39,640 nucleotides of DNA from positions 1 to 39,640 of the forward strand of contig RFHU01000132.1 of assembly GCA_003695705.1 (NCBI GenBank). The letters run 5' to 3'. The stretch's first letter is position 1, and the number at the start of each line of letters is the position of its first letter. The stretch is from Planctomycetota bacterium (lineage in GTDB: Bacteria > Planctomycetota > J058). The notes beneath the pieces are model-generated. The model worked only from the letters and a program-made list of their open reading frames with translations. It had not been told where the DNA came from and made no database searches. Both the position numbers and the translations under genes were made by a program. Below, in pieces: positions 24,601 to 31,534 of this stretch.

Positions 24601-24787
24601 TGACCCGCTCGACTTCCTCGGGAGCCGAGGCGGTGTAGCCCACGCTGACGTTGAGCGAGCGCCCTTCGATTTCGGGGAGGTATTCGAGGGGCAGTCGGCC
24701 GACGGACACCAATCCGAGGACCAGCGCGGCGATCGCCCCGGTCACGGTGGCGACGGGGCGGCGCAGGCAGAGTTCGGGCAGGCTCAG
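21656..24787 (-). CDS. RND efflux transporter, first pump subunit (apparent CTG start)
   Basis: A 1043-residue RND pump of the AcrB superfamily. It starts LSLPELCLRRPVATV (first residue encoded by CTG) and continues with YTASAPEEVERVIARPLEEEL and the TM4 segment GVGLVVDNGIVVLENI. The second half ends near GIVVNHGIVLLDRVRR. No ATG, GTG or TTG is available between the end of the preceding adaptor frame and the first membrane helix. The CTG at 24787 overlaps the adaptor stop (CTGA) and has GAGAGG 5 nt upstream, so CTG initiation is the best reading. With the second pump it probably forms a two-component RND complex. Confidence 0.9.
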   Translation of the reverse strand: MSLPELCLRRPVATVTGAIAALVLGLVSVGRLPLEYLPEIEGRSLNVSVGYTASAPEEVERVIARPLEEELASLPGLRAIDSSSTASGAQVRLELEPNADVDAAALEVRERIDRARAALPADVGQIEVRRWRSSDRPVFRFRVAPAPGTSHRALERFVDEVLVARLGRAPGVGNVEVQGLARRRVLVEVDRERLAQVGLTPADVARLLRLRNRNVSAGRLQAGGRVLSVRVLGELGSAEAVAALPLGIGDATLGDVALVREELTPLTVVERLDGRDAITVRVSKESGANSVEVCRAVAAELERILALPNAEGFLVEVFSDDAERILARLGNLVLSGLYGGGLLCVVLLLFLRRLASTVVVALTIPCSVVLTFALLYGLRTLGVPVTLNVVSLMGLILGVGLVVDNGIVVLENIVRLREEGLDAARAAARGASEVSQAITASVATSLIVFVPLLLGQVGGMMGGRWMRDLALVVCASVFSSLWVALTLVPLLASRLRAPPPSRKRRSGSRSRFRALLAFTLRWRWPVLALVLPLCSAQIVYFFRTVERSWGGGESTREIDVRVDIPRAYGPAQRRELFARLERIFLDPTHRRELDLEHLTTTFRTSAEAEPRRRRRHFGGGGDSLELVLRDDGPGERVPLAVARRRVRELLPQIPGVVFHLGASRRMGGGGRSLSVEVVGRDAGELLGPAERVRAVLAALPGIDDAALGQEGSVGLELLPRRRWAARFDVAPRELGRAVAASLSERAVTRLRAGTQELEVILRLAEEDRSSLDQLLRTPVPTQTGALPLASLAALRRRPAPREIRRSDRRAVVAVTASVSEDAEVRTVARRVERALTGLSLPRGISWRLDRSARRWRRDEAKSSGAALLALALVLMLLAALFESVLEALVVAVTVPFALVGVAWAFWATGTHLDTTAWVGLLILMGIVVNHGIVLLDRVRRLLDGRAAASAFAARRALLRAGCDRLRPIVMTAATTVLGLLPIVAQHLFPEAFSADSGAQTYGPIGLAVASGLAVSTALTLLVLPATTSLALDARRLWKERFAQ

Positions 24788-25944
24788 CGTCGCCTCTCCC
24801 GAGGCGCCGCGGGCCGGGAGCCGGGGGCCTCGGCGGCCGGCGTCGCCGAGGCCGCGTTGCCCGCCGGCGCAACGACGCGCACCCGCGCTCCTTCGCGCAG
24901 GTCGTCCGGCCCGGCGACGACCACCCGCTCGCCGGCCTTCAGGCCCTCCCGGACCTCGACCCGCCCGGCCCGGCGCACGCCGGTCACCACCGTGCGCTGG
25001 CGCACGACCGCCGGCGCGCCGTCCGCGCCTCCTTCGCATACGAGCACGCGGTCCTCTTCTCCGCGCAGGGCGAGGGCGTCCTGAGGAATGGTCACCGCGT
25101 CCTTTCGCTCGGAAACGACGACCTCGATGCGGGCGAAGCGACCGAGGCGGATCCCTTGCGTCCCGGAGAAGGCGACGGTGGCCACGACGGTGCCGCTCTC
25201 TTGGTCGACGAGGGGCGACACGCGCAGCACCGAACCCTGCAGGGGCTGCGGGCGACCGTCGACGAAGGCCAGCGCGGGCTGGCCGGGGCGGAGCCGCTCC
25301 GCCTGGGATTCGGGGACCCGCGCCCGGGCGAGGAGCGGGTTGGGGTCGGCCACGCGGAAGGCGGCCGCGCCCGCTTGAAGGGTGTCCCCCAGGCTGACCA
25401 GGCGTTCGGTGACCAGGCCGTCGATGGGGCTGCGCAGCTCGGTGTCGGCCAGATCGAGCTGCGCGCGCTCGAGGTCGAGCTGCGCGAGGGCGAGGGCCTG
25501 CCGGGCTTGCTCGAGTTCCTCCTTGCTCGCCAGCCCCTTGCGGGCGAGGTCCTCCTGGCGGGCGAGGGAGGTCTTGGCCTGTTCGAGTTCCAGCCGGCGT
25601 TGGCGCAAGGCGAGCTCGGCGCGGGTCCGGTCGAGGCGAAGCAGCACCTGGCCGGCGCGGACCTGCTGGTCGGCCTCGGCGAGCACCTCCACCACGCGCC
25701 CCGCGGCGTTCACGGGGACCGAGACGTGGGACTCGGGTTCGAGGGTGGCGTGGGCGAGAAGGGTCTCGCGCACGGTCTCTCTTCGAGCGGGTTCCACGGC
25801 GACGGCGACGGGCGGAGACCCGCCGCCGGGTCCGCGGTGGCCCCCGCGTCGAGCGCCTTGGCCGGCGCCCGGGCAGCCGCTGCCGAGCAGACCGGGCAGG
25901 AGCGCGGCGCAGATGAGCGCGAGCGAGGGGCGGCGGGTGCTCAT
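24784..25944 (-). CDS. RND efflux periplasmic adaptor (membrane fusion) lipoprotein
   Basis: A 386-residue adaptor linking RND pumps to an outer-membrane channel. The signal peptide ends at Cys24 (LGSGC), so the protein is probably a lipoprotein. The half-lipoyl motif AAGRVVEVLAEADQQVRAGQ (about 80-99) and RSPIDGLVTERLVSLGD (171-187) flank a heptad-rich alpha hairpin (about 107-168). A beta-barrel and a membrane-proximal domain follow, with a low-complexity Ala/Pro tail from about 360. The ATG at 25944 overlaps the stop of the aldo/keto reductase (ATGA). No TolC-like gene is present in the window, so the outer-membrane partner must be encoded elsewhere. Confidence 0.92.
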   Translation of the reverse strand: MSTRRPSLALICAALLPGLLGSGCPGAGQGARRGGHRGPGGGSPPVAVAVEPARRETVRETLLAHATLEPESHVSVPVNAAGRVVEVLAEADQQVRAGQVLLRLDRTRAELALRQRRLELEQAKTSLARQEDLARKGLASKEELEQARQALALAQLDLERAQLDLADTELRSPIDGLVTERLVSLGDTLQAGAAAFRVADPNPLLARARVPESQAERLRPGQPALAFVDGRPQPLQGSVLRVSPLVDQESGTVVATVAFSGTQGIRLGRFARIEVVVSERKDAVTIPQDALALRGEEDRVLVCEGGADGAPAVVRQRTVVTGVRRAGRVEVREGLKAGERVVVAGPDDLREGARVRVVAPAGNAASATPAAEAPGSRPAAPRERRR

Positions 25945-26909
25945 GGGCCCACGGCCTCGGTGTCGGCGGCGAGGGCGTCGTCGATGCGCGCCAGGACCTC
26001 GTCCGAGAGTTCGAGGTCCGCGGCGGCGACGTTCTCCCGCACCTGCGCGGTTTGGGTGGCGCCGGTAATGACCGAGGCGACGTTCTCGTCGCGCAGGCAC
26101 CAGGCGAGCGCCAGCGTCGCCGGTGCCACGCCCAGCTCGCGGGCAATGCCCAGCACACGTTCGACCCGAGCCAGGTTCTCGGCCGTCACGCGGCGCTTCA
26201 TGAAGCGGTTCGTCTGGTCGTTGGCCAGCCGGCTGCCCGCGGGGACGCGGCCTCCTTGGTACTTTCCGGTCAGTAAGCCCTGGGCGAGGGGGCTGTAGAC
26301 CACCTGCCCCACACCGAGCTCCTTGCAGGCACCGAGGACTTCGTCCTCCAGGCCGCGCTCGAGCATGTTGTAGAGGGGCTGGTTCGACACCGGCGGCGGC
26401 GCGCGCAGGTCGCGGGCGACCTCGCACGCGGCGCGAATCTGCTCGGCGCTCCACTCGGAGACGCCCCAGTAGAGGACCTTCCCCTGGCGGATCAGGTCGT
26501 CCATGGCCCGCACGACCTCGGGGAGGGAGACCTCGGGGTCGTAGCGGTGGCACTGGTAGAGGTCGATGGTCTCCAGGCGCAGGCGCCGCAGACTGGCCGC
26601 GCAGCTCTCCATGATGTGCTTGCGGCTGAGGCCGCGGTCGTTCACGCCGTCGGACATGGCGCCGAAGACCTTGGTGGCCACGACCAGGTCTTCGCGGCGG
26701 AAGTCGCTCAGCGCCCGCCCGAGGAACTCTTCCGCCGCGCCTTTGGCGTAGACGTCGGCGGTGTCGAAGAAGTTGACCCCGCTTTCGAAGGCCACCCGCA
26801 CGCAGTCGCGTGCGGTCTCCTCTTCGACGGCGGTCCCGTAGGTCAGCCAGGAGCCGAGCCCCACCGCGCTGACCTTGACCCCGCTCGCTCCCAGCCGCCT
26901 GTAGCGCAT
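25941..26909 (-). CDS. Aldo/keto reductase
   Basis: A 322-residue cytoplasmic NADPH-dependent (beta/alpha)8 oxidoreductase resembling the voltage-gated potassium channel beta-subunit group. The catalytic tetrad is visible: Asp49 and Tyr54 in FFDTADVYAKG, Lys80 in VATKVFG and His121 in YQCHRYDPE. The C-terminal cofactor motif is SVITGATQ. I prefer ATG at 26909 (GGGAG about 9 nt upstream) to a GTG two codons earlier that is too close to the Shine-Dalgarno. It is the first gene of the efflux operon, overlapping the adaptor gene by 4 nt. That is unusual company and may mean detoxification of a carbonyl compound alongside export. Confidence 0.92.
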   Translation of the reverse strand: MRYRRLGASGVKVSAVGLGSWLTYGTAVEEETARDCVRVAFESGVNFFDTADVYAKGAAEEFLGRALSDFRREDLVVATKVFGAMSDGVNDRGLSRKHIMESCAASLRRLRLETIDLYQCHRYDPEVSLPEVVRAMDDLIRQGKVLYWGVSEWSAEQIRAACEVARDLRAPPPVSNQPLYNMLERGLEDEVLGACKELGVGQVVYSPLAQGLLTGKYQGGRVPAGSRLANDQTNRFMKRRVTAENLARVERVLGIARELGVAPATLALAWCLRDENVASVITGATQTAQVRENVAAADLELSDEVLARIDDALAADTEAVGP

Positions 26910-26936
26910 GCTCACCGTCTCCCGAGAAGGGCGCTG

Positions 26937-26942
26937 ATTCTA
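26937..26942 (-). promoter_or_regulatory. -10 element of the aldo/keto reductase-RND operon
   Basis: On the minus strand this reads TAGAAT (five of six matches). The predicted start would leave a leader of about 20 nt carrying the GGGAG ribosome site, so this operon appears leadered, unlike the divergent gene. Confidence 0.5.
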
Positions 26943-26943
26943 T

Positions 26944-26958
26944 CCGCGCGCCGCGCGG
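26944..26958. promoter_or_regulatory. 15-bp palindrome between divergent -10 elements
   Basis: CCGCGCG-C-CGCGCGG is a perfect inverted repeat between the minus-strand TAGAAT (26937-26942) and the plus-strand TATGGT (26964-26969). Its place suggests an operator able to block both promoters. CG-rich palindromes also arise by chance in such DNA, and no regulator gene is adjacent. Confidence 0.4.
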
Positions 26959-26963
26959 CGGAG

Positions 26964-26969
26964 TATGGT
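26964..26969 (+). promoter_or_regulatory. -10-like element, leaderless start of hydrolase-phosphatase gene
   Basis: TATGGT lies 8 nt before the ATG at 26978. No Shine-Dalgarno sequence is present. A leaderless transcript is inferred. Confidence 0.45.
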
Positions 26970-26977
26970 GCGGGTCC

Positions 26978-28393
26978 ATGGAGCCCGAAGAGCTGCACCT
27001 GGAGCTTCCCGGCGGGAAGCTGGCGGCCCTGGCCTGGGGGCCGCCCGACGGCCAGCCCGTGCTCGCCCTGCACGGTTGGCTGGACAACGCGCACTCCTTC
27101 CTGCCCCTGGCCGGACACCTCTCCGGGTTGCGCGTGGTGGCCTTGGACTTGCCCGGCCACGGGCTCAGCGAGCACCGTCCCCCGGGCGCGGCCTACCACT
27201 TCGTCGACTGGGTGGTCGACGCGGTGGGCGCGGCCGACGCCCTCGGCTGGGAGCGCTTCGCCCTCCTCGGGCACAGCATGGGCGCGGGGGTGGCCTCCCT
27301 GGTGGCGGGGACCGTCCCCGCGCGCGTCTCCCACCTCGCGCTGATCGAGGGGCTCGGGCCTCTCTCGGTGCCCCCCGAGGAGGCCCCTGCGCGCCTGGCG
27401 CAGTCCATCGTGCGTTCGCGGCGCCGTTCGCGGCGTCCGGCGCGCCTGCACCCCGACCGGGAGGCAGCCGCCGAGCGGCTGCGGGCCGCCAGTCCCGGCC
27501 TCGCCGAGGAGGCGGCGCGCTTGCTCGTGGAGCGGGGCACCAAGGAAGTCGCCGGGGGCGTCCTCTGGCGGGCCGACCCCCGCCTGCGGGCCCTCTCGCC
27601 CATGCGCATGACCGAGGAGCACGTGCACGCCTTCCTGCGCGCCGTGCGCTGCCCGACGCTCCTCCTCCGCGCCCGCGAGGGCTACGCCTTCGACCAGAAG
27701 CTGCTCCTCGGCCGCTTGGAGTGCCTGCGCGCCCCCGAGGTCCACGAACTGTCGGGAGGGCATCACGTGCACATGGAGGATCCCGCCGCGGTGGCGGCCT
27801 TGCTCGTTCCCTTCTTCGCCCGCGAGAGCGATCCCGGGGCCGACGCGGAGGGGCCCCTGGGCAGCCCTGCGGTGACCCTCGACGACCTCACGGCGCTCGC
27901 CGAGGTTCGCGGGGTGATCCTCGACGTCGACGGTGTGTTGACCACCGGCCTCTTGCCGTGGAGCGCGGAGGGGAACGACCGGCTGACCTTCGACGTGCGC
28001 GACGGGCTGGGGATCAAGCTCCTCCAGCGTGCCGGGATCTCCGTGGCCTTGCTCTCGGGGCGCGCGCCGGAGGCCGTGCGCCACCGCGCGGCCGCGCTGG
28101 GCATTCGGCACCTGCGCCTGGGGGACAGCAACAAGATCCCCCACTTCGAGTCCTTGCTCGCGGAAATGGGCCTCGAAGCGAGGCAGGTGGCCTACATGGG
28201 CGACGACCTGCCCGACCTCCCGGTGCTGCGCGCCGCAGGCTACGCGGCGGCTCCCGCGGACGCCCGCCCCGAGGTGCGGGCCGCGGCGCGCTTCGTCGCC
28301 GGCGCCCCCGGAGGGCGCGGCGCGGTACGCGAACTCGCCGAACACCTGCTCAAGGGCCAGGGCCGCTGGCACCAGCTCCTCACCGGCTTCTGA
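26978..28393 (+). CDS. Fusion of alpha/beta-hydrolase and KdsC-type HAD phosphatase
   Basis: A 471-residue two-domain cytoplasmic protein. Residues 1-283 are an alpha/beta-hydrolase: LHGWLDNAHSF (oxyanion region), the nucleophile elbow GHSMG with Ser100, and a catalytic-His region GGHHVHMEDP (261-269). Residues 300-471 are a HAD-family C0 domain like KdsC, which removes phosphate from KDO 8-phosphate in LPS core synthesis. It shows DVDGVLT with Asp316/Asp318, LLSGR (358-362), GDSNK with Lys386, and YMGDDLPD with Asp409/Asp410. The downstream LptC/LptA-like gene mirrors the kdsC-lptC neighbourhood of proteobacteria, which supports the phosphatase assignment. The role of the hydrolase half is unknown. 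Confidence 0.85.
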   Translation: MEPEELHLELPGGKLAALAWGPPDGQPVLALHGWLDNAHSFLPLAGHLSGLRVVALDLPGHGLSEHRPPGAAYHFVDWVVDAVGAADALGWERFALLGHSMGAGVASLVAGTVPARVSHLALIEGLGPLSVPPEEAPARLAQSIVRSRRRSRRPARLHPDREAAAERLRAASPGLAEEAARLLVERGTKEVAGGVLWRADPRLRALSPMRMTEEHVHAFLRAVRCPTLLLRAREGYAFDQKLLLGRLECLRAPEVHELSGGHHVHMEDPAAVAALLVPFFARESDPGADAEGPLGSPAVTLDDLTALAEVRGVILDVDGVLTTGLLPWSAEGNDRLTFDVRDGLGIKLLQRAGISVALLSGRAPEAVRHRAAALGIRHLRLGDSNKIPHFESLLAEMGLEARQVAYMGDDLPDLPVLRAAGYAAAPADARPEVRAAARFVAGAPGGRGAVRELAEHLLKGQGRWHQLLTGF

Positions 28394-28420
28394 GCGCGGT
28401 GCGGGGCCTCGCGCAGCGGG

Positions 28421-28435
28421 CCCGCGCTCCGCGGG
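28421..28435 (+). terminator. Hairpin after the fusion gene
   Basis: CCCGCG, loop CTC, CGCGGG form a perfect 6-bp stem, 27 nt after the stop at 28393. There is no U-tract. Confidence 0.35.
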
Positions 28436-28493
28436 GGCGGCCGGAGCCGACACTTCTTGACATCCCTTGAGCTCTCGCCGACGCGCGGCCGAG

Positions 28494-28499
28494 TAAGGT
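28494..28499 (+). promoter_or_regulatory. -10-like element before the LptC/LptA-like gene
   Basis: TAAGGT lies 6 nt before the GTG at 28506. A perfect TTGACA occurs at 28457-28462, but the 31-nt spacing is too long for a classical promoter. A leaderless start is the simpler reading. Confidence 0.35.
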
Positions 28500-28505
28500 C
28501 GGCGT

Positions 28506-31073
28506 GTGAGGGTGCGCGAGGGGATCCGTTGGGCGAGCGGCTGGCTGTTGCTCGCGGGGGCCTTCGCCGCTGGCATTCCTCTGGCGGGTGGTTGGCTCGA
28601 CGTGGCTTGGCTGCGGCTGGCCGGGCCGGTGGAGGCGCGGCCCGAACTCCCCGAGGCCGAGGTGGGGAGCGCGCCGGCGCCCTTCGAGGTGGTGCAGCGC
28701 AGCCTGGACGGCGCGCTCCGCTGGCGCCTCACGGGCGCTGGCCTGCACCCGGGGTCGGCTCCCCTCGAGCACCTCGTGGACGCCCCACGCCTGCGCTGGG
28801 TCGGCGCACGCGCCACCCTCGAAGTCCACGCTCGGCGCGGTCGGGCGCGTCTGCCCCGCGCGGACGGACCCGTGCGCCTCGTCTTGGAAGGCGGGGTCGA
28901 GGCGTCCCTCCGCCCGCGCTCCGCCGGGGAAGACGCGCCCGGCCGGGTCCTCACGCTCTCTTGCCCGCGCGCGCAGTTGCTCTCGGCCGACGACGAGGCC
29001 GAGGGGCGCCCGCTCGTGATCTGCGACGAGGGGTTGGTCCTCACCCTGCAGGAAGGTGGCGCCCGGGTGGCCCGCCTCGAAGCCACGGCCTTGCGGGCCC
29101 ACCTCGACCCGGTCGAGGGCACCCTGCGCGGGCCCGTGCGGGCGGAAGGCGCCTTCGGGCTCTTGGAGGCGTTGGCGCTCGAGGCCAAGGCCCTCCGCTT
29201 CGGACCCGCGGACCCCGAGGCGGAGGCCACCTGGGACGTCCTGGACCTCGACCTCGAGCGGCCGCGCTTCCTCCGGGTGTCCCTGCGCGGACAGGAGTGG
29301 ACGGGGACCGCCCGCGCGCTCGACGTTCGCCTCGGGCTGGAGGACGGCGCGCGCAGCGAAGACGAAGACAGCGAAGGCGAAGCCGGCGAGGGCGCCCGCG
29401 GCGAGGGCGAAGGCGGCGGGAGCTCGGCGGGCGAAGAACGCCCACAGGGCGCCGCCCTCGCTCGGCGCCTGCGCGCGCTGACCTGCGAGGGGTTGCGCCT
29501 CGCGGAGCGGGGAGGCCCGGGGCGCCTGCGCGCGGCTCGCCTCTCCTGGCGCGCGGCGGAGGGCGCTGCGGGCGAGCTTCGCGCGCGAAGCTTCTCGGCC
29601 CTCGTCCGAGGCGTGGAGGACGGACGGCGGGCCGCCCCCTGGGAAGCGCAGGCGGAGCGTGTCCTGGTTCGCCTCCGGCGCTGGCCGGAGAAGGGGGCGC
29701 CTTGGGACGAGGCGCTGGAGCGCCTCGACGCCGAGGGCTCGGTGCGCGTGGCGCGGCGGGCCGAGCGACCGCGGGGCCGCCTCGCGCTGCTCGCCGACGC
29801 CCTGCGCTGGGCGAAGGGCGTCGCCAAGGCGGAGGGGCGGCCGGTGACCCTGCGCCTGGGACCCGACGAGCTCACGGCCCGCTCGCTGCGCTACGAGCGC
29901 GCTCGCGAGGCGCTCGACGCCGTGGACCCTTGCTACCGCGCGCGCTGGCGACGCGCCGGCCCGGAGGGCGAGGGCTTCGTCGAGGTGCGCGCGCCGCGCG
30001 GGCGGGCGGTCGTCTCCGCGGACCCCGCTGCCTGGCGGGCCCACCGAACGCGGCGGCGCGAGGTGCGCCGCGCCGGGGGGCGGGGCTGGCTGCTCCCCGC
30101 TCCGCTCGCTGCGCTGCACCTCGAAGGGGCCGGCGCCCGGCGCGTGCAGCTCCGCGGCAGCGCGGGAATTCGGGGAGAGGGGGACGCCTTCGACTACGCC
30201 TACGCAGCGGGTCATGCCCGCCTCAGCGCATCCGCTGGAGCGGAGCCCGCCCGCTTGAGCGGCGAGGGGGTGCGCGTCGCCGCGCGCCTCCTCGAGTTGC
30301 GACGGGTCGGGGGTCCCTCGGCTCGAGCGTCGGCGCGCGCGGACGAGCCGTCGCGCCGCTGGGCCCTGCGGGCCGAGGGTTCCGTCGCGGCGTCGGCGGT
30401 GCTGCCCGCGCGCGACCGAGGCGCCGCCCTCCCGAGCGGAGCCTCCGCGCGAAGTCTGCGTGCGGATCGCCTGCGCGCGCGCGCGGGGTGGCTCGAGGCC
30501 AGCGTGCGCGAGCGCGCAGGCGATCCGCCCTTGGCCCTCGAGGGCGCCGAAGCCGGCGGCCCGGAGGGCGTCGTCCTTGGCCTCTTGCCGCCGGCTCCAC
30601 CGACGGCGCAGGGCGCGGCGGCGGAGGGTTCCGGTCCCCTCGCCGCGCCCGCTCCCCTGGCGCGCCTCGAGGCTCCGGGCCTTCGTCTCCGCGAGGAGCG
30701 TGGCGTCGAGCCGGCGCCCTTCGGGCTGGAGGTCGACGCGCCCTGGGAAGCCGCGCTGCGCTTCTCGTCCCGTGGGCCGGCCCGCTTGAGCGGAGCGGGT
30801 CCTCTCTCGGTCGCGCTGGTGGTGGAGGAGCTGCGGGCCCTCCGCTGGGGCGCCGAGGTCCCGAGCGCCGATCGGGTGGCCCGGGTCCTGCGCCGGCTCT
30901 CGTCCGCGGGCGGGCTGACGCTCCGCGGCCCCGACCTGGGCCTACGGGCCGACCGGGTCCGCTACGACCGCACGCGCGGCGCCTTCGTGGTCGAGGGGAG
31001 CCCCGCGGAAGTTCGTCGGCAGGGCGTCTTGCAGCGGGCGAACCGGCAGGTCCTGCGACTGGCCGAGGAGTGA
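28506..31073 (+). CDS. Giant LptC/LptA-like envelope protein
   Basis: An 855-residue protein with an N-terminal membrane helix (about 12-30), then a long beta-rich, arginine- and alanine-rich periplasmic part. The first 150 residues (FEVVQRSLDGALRWRLTGAG, followed by VGARATLEVHARRGRARL) resemble LptC, which passes LPS from the inner-membrane transporter to LptA. The last 60 residues (GLRADRVRYDRTRGAFVVEG, with later RQGVLQRANRQVLRL) resemble the repeating LptA/OstA strand motif. LptC is normally about 190 residues, so this would be a greatly extended or LptC-LptA-combined version. An acidic low-complexity linker sits near 280-315. The position next to the KdsC-type gene supports an LPS role. 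Family assignment is by pattern only. Confidence 0.55.
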   Translation: MRVREGIRWASGWLLLAGAFAAGIPLAGGWLDVAWLRLAGPVEARPELPEAEVGSAPAPFEVVQRSLDGALRWRLTGAGLHPGSAPLEHLVDAPRLRWVGARATLEVHARRGRARLPRADGPVRLVLEGGVEASLRPRSAGEDAPGRVLTLSCPRAQLLSADDEAEGRPLVICDEGLVLTLQEGGARVARLEATALRAHLDPVEGTLRGPVRAEGAFGLLEALALEAKALRFGPADPEAEATWDVLDLDLERPRFLRVSLRGQEWTGTARALDVRLGLEDGARSEDEDSEGEAGEGARGEGEGGGSSAGEERPQGAALARRLRALTCEGLRLAERGGPGRLRAARLSWRAAEGAAGELRARSFSALVRGVEDGRRAAPWEAQAERVLVRLRRWPEKGAPWDEALERLDAEGSVRVARRAERPRGRLALLADALRWAKGVAKAEGRPVTLRLGPDELTARSLRYERAREALDAVDPCYRARWRRAGPEGEGFVEVRAPRGRAVVSADPAAWRAHRTRRREVRRAGGRGWLLPAPLAALHLEGAGARRVQLRGSAGIRGEGDAFDYAYAAGHARLSASAGAEPARLSGEGVRVAARLLELRRVGGPSARASARADEPSRRWALRAEGSVAASAVLPARDRGAALPSGASARSLRADRLRARAGWLEASVRERAGDPPLALEGAEAGGPEGVVLGLLPPAPPTAQGAAAEGSGPLAAPAPLARLEAPGLRLREERGVEPAPFGLEVDAPWEAALRFSSRGPARLSGAGPLSVALVVEELRALRWGAEVPSADRVARVLRRLSSAGGLTLRGPDLGLRADRVRYDRTRGAFVVEGSPAEVRRQGVLQRANRQVLRLAEE

Positions 31074-31082
31074 CCGCGCCAG

Positions 31083-31088
31083 TATGCT
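31083..31088 (+). promoter_or_regulatory. -10-like element for tatA
   Basis: TATGCT lies 10 nt past the stop of the preceding gene and 110 nt before tatA. No start codon lies at the leaderless distance, so the transcript would have a leader of about 100 nt. No -35 box is clear. Confidence 0.35.
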
Positions 31089-31197
31089 GAGGGGCGGACG
31101 TCCTCGCCGTCCCCGCTCCCGCTTGGGGGGCGCGCCGCAATCGATCCAACGCTCCCGCGCGCCGCCTCGGCGACCGCGGGGACCAGAGAGGCACCCC

Positions 31198-31404
31198 ATG
31201 ATCCACCTCGCCTTCGGATTTCCCGGCGGCATGGAGTGGCTCGTCGTCCTCATCGTGGCCCTGCTCATCTTCGGTTCGCGTCTGCCTTCGGTCATGCGGA
31301 ACCTCGGCCGCAGCGTGAACGAGTTCAAGAAGGGCGTGAACGAGGTGGTCGACGCGGCCGAGGCCGAAGAGCGCGCCCAGCAAAAGGACGAGGCGAGCGC
31401 CTGA
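31198..31404 (+). CDS. tatA: Sec-independent translocase component TatA/TatE
   Basis: A 68-residue inner-membrane protein that assembles the twin-arginine export pore. It has a short periplasmic start (MIHLAFGFPGG), one membrane helix (about 12-26) ending in the conserved Phe25-Gly26, then the amphipathic helix RLPSVMRNLGRSVNEFKKG (about 28-46) and a charged tail. The ATG at 31198 has AGAGAGG upstream; earlier in-frame ATGs give a proline/arginine-rich extension that is not TatA-like. tatB and tatC are not in the window. TatB is possible but usually longer; length and sequence favour TatA. Confidence 0.93.
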   Translation: MIHLAFGFPGGMEWLVVLIVALLIFGSRLPSVMRNLGRSVNEFKKGVNEVVDAAEAEERAQQKDEASA

Positions 31405-31410
31405 GGCGTG

Positions 31411-31435
31411 CGCCGGGGCCGAGTCGGTCCCGGCG
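31411..31435. terminator. Strong hairpin after tatA
   Basis: A 25-nt inverted repeat starts 6 nt after the tatA stop. CGCCGGGGCCG (31411-31421) pairs with CGGTCCCGGCG (31425-31435), with one G-U pair and a 3-nt AGT loop. It is the strongest terminator-like hairpin in the window and lies between convergent genes. No U-tract follows. Confidence 0.6.
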
Positions 31436-31534
31436 AGGCTCCGTTCGCCGCCCCTTCGCCTGGGTCGCGGGAGGGGAGCGTGCCCTCACCCCAGGCGTTG
31501 CGCGCAGGGCGTTGGCTCGCCCGTGTGCGGTTCG

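Noticed and set aside
18477-24872. A single open frame of more than 2100 codons covering both RND genes
   Set aside because: Only the last 1060 codons read as an RND pump. The rest is an arginine/proline-rich shadow of the other pump gene in another frame, and a GTG with Shine-Dalgarno and overlap marks the true start.
26910-26915. GTG start for the aldo/keto reductase
   Set aside because: It is only about 3 nt from the Shine-Dalgarno; the ATG two codons later has normal spacing.
28457-28462. Perfect TTGACA as a -35 box
   Set aside because: The only -10-like hexamer downstream (28494) is 31 nt away, too far for a sigma-70 promoter, and nothing suitable lies at 16-18 nt.
31084-31197. Longer tatA start with 38 extra residues
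   Set aside because: The extension is Arg/Pro-rich and unlike TatA, whereas the ATG at 31198 has a Shine-Dalgarno and begins directly before the membrane helix.
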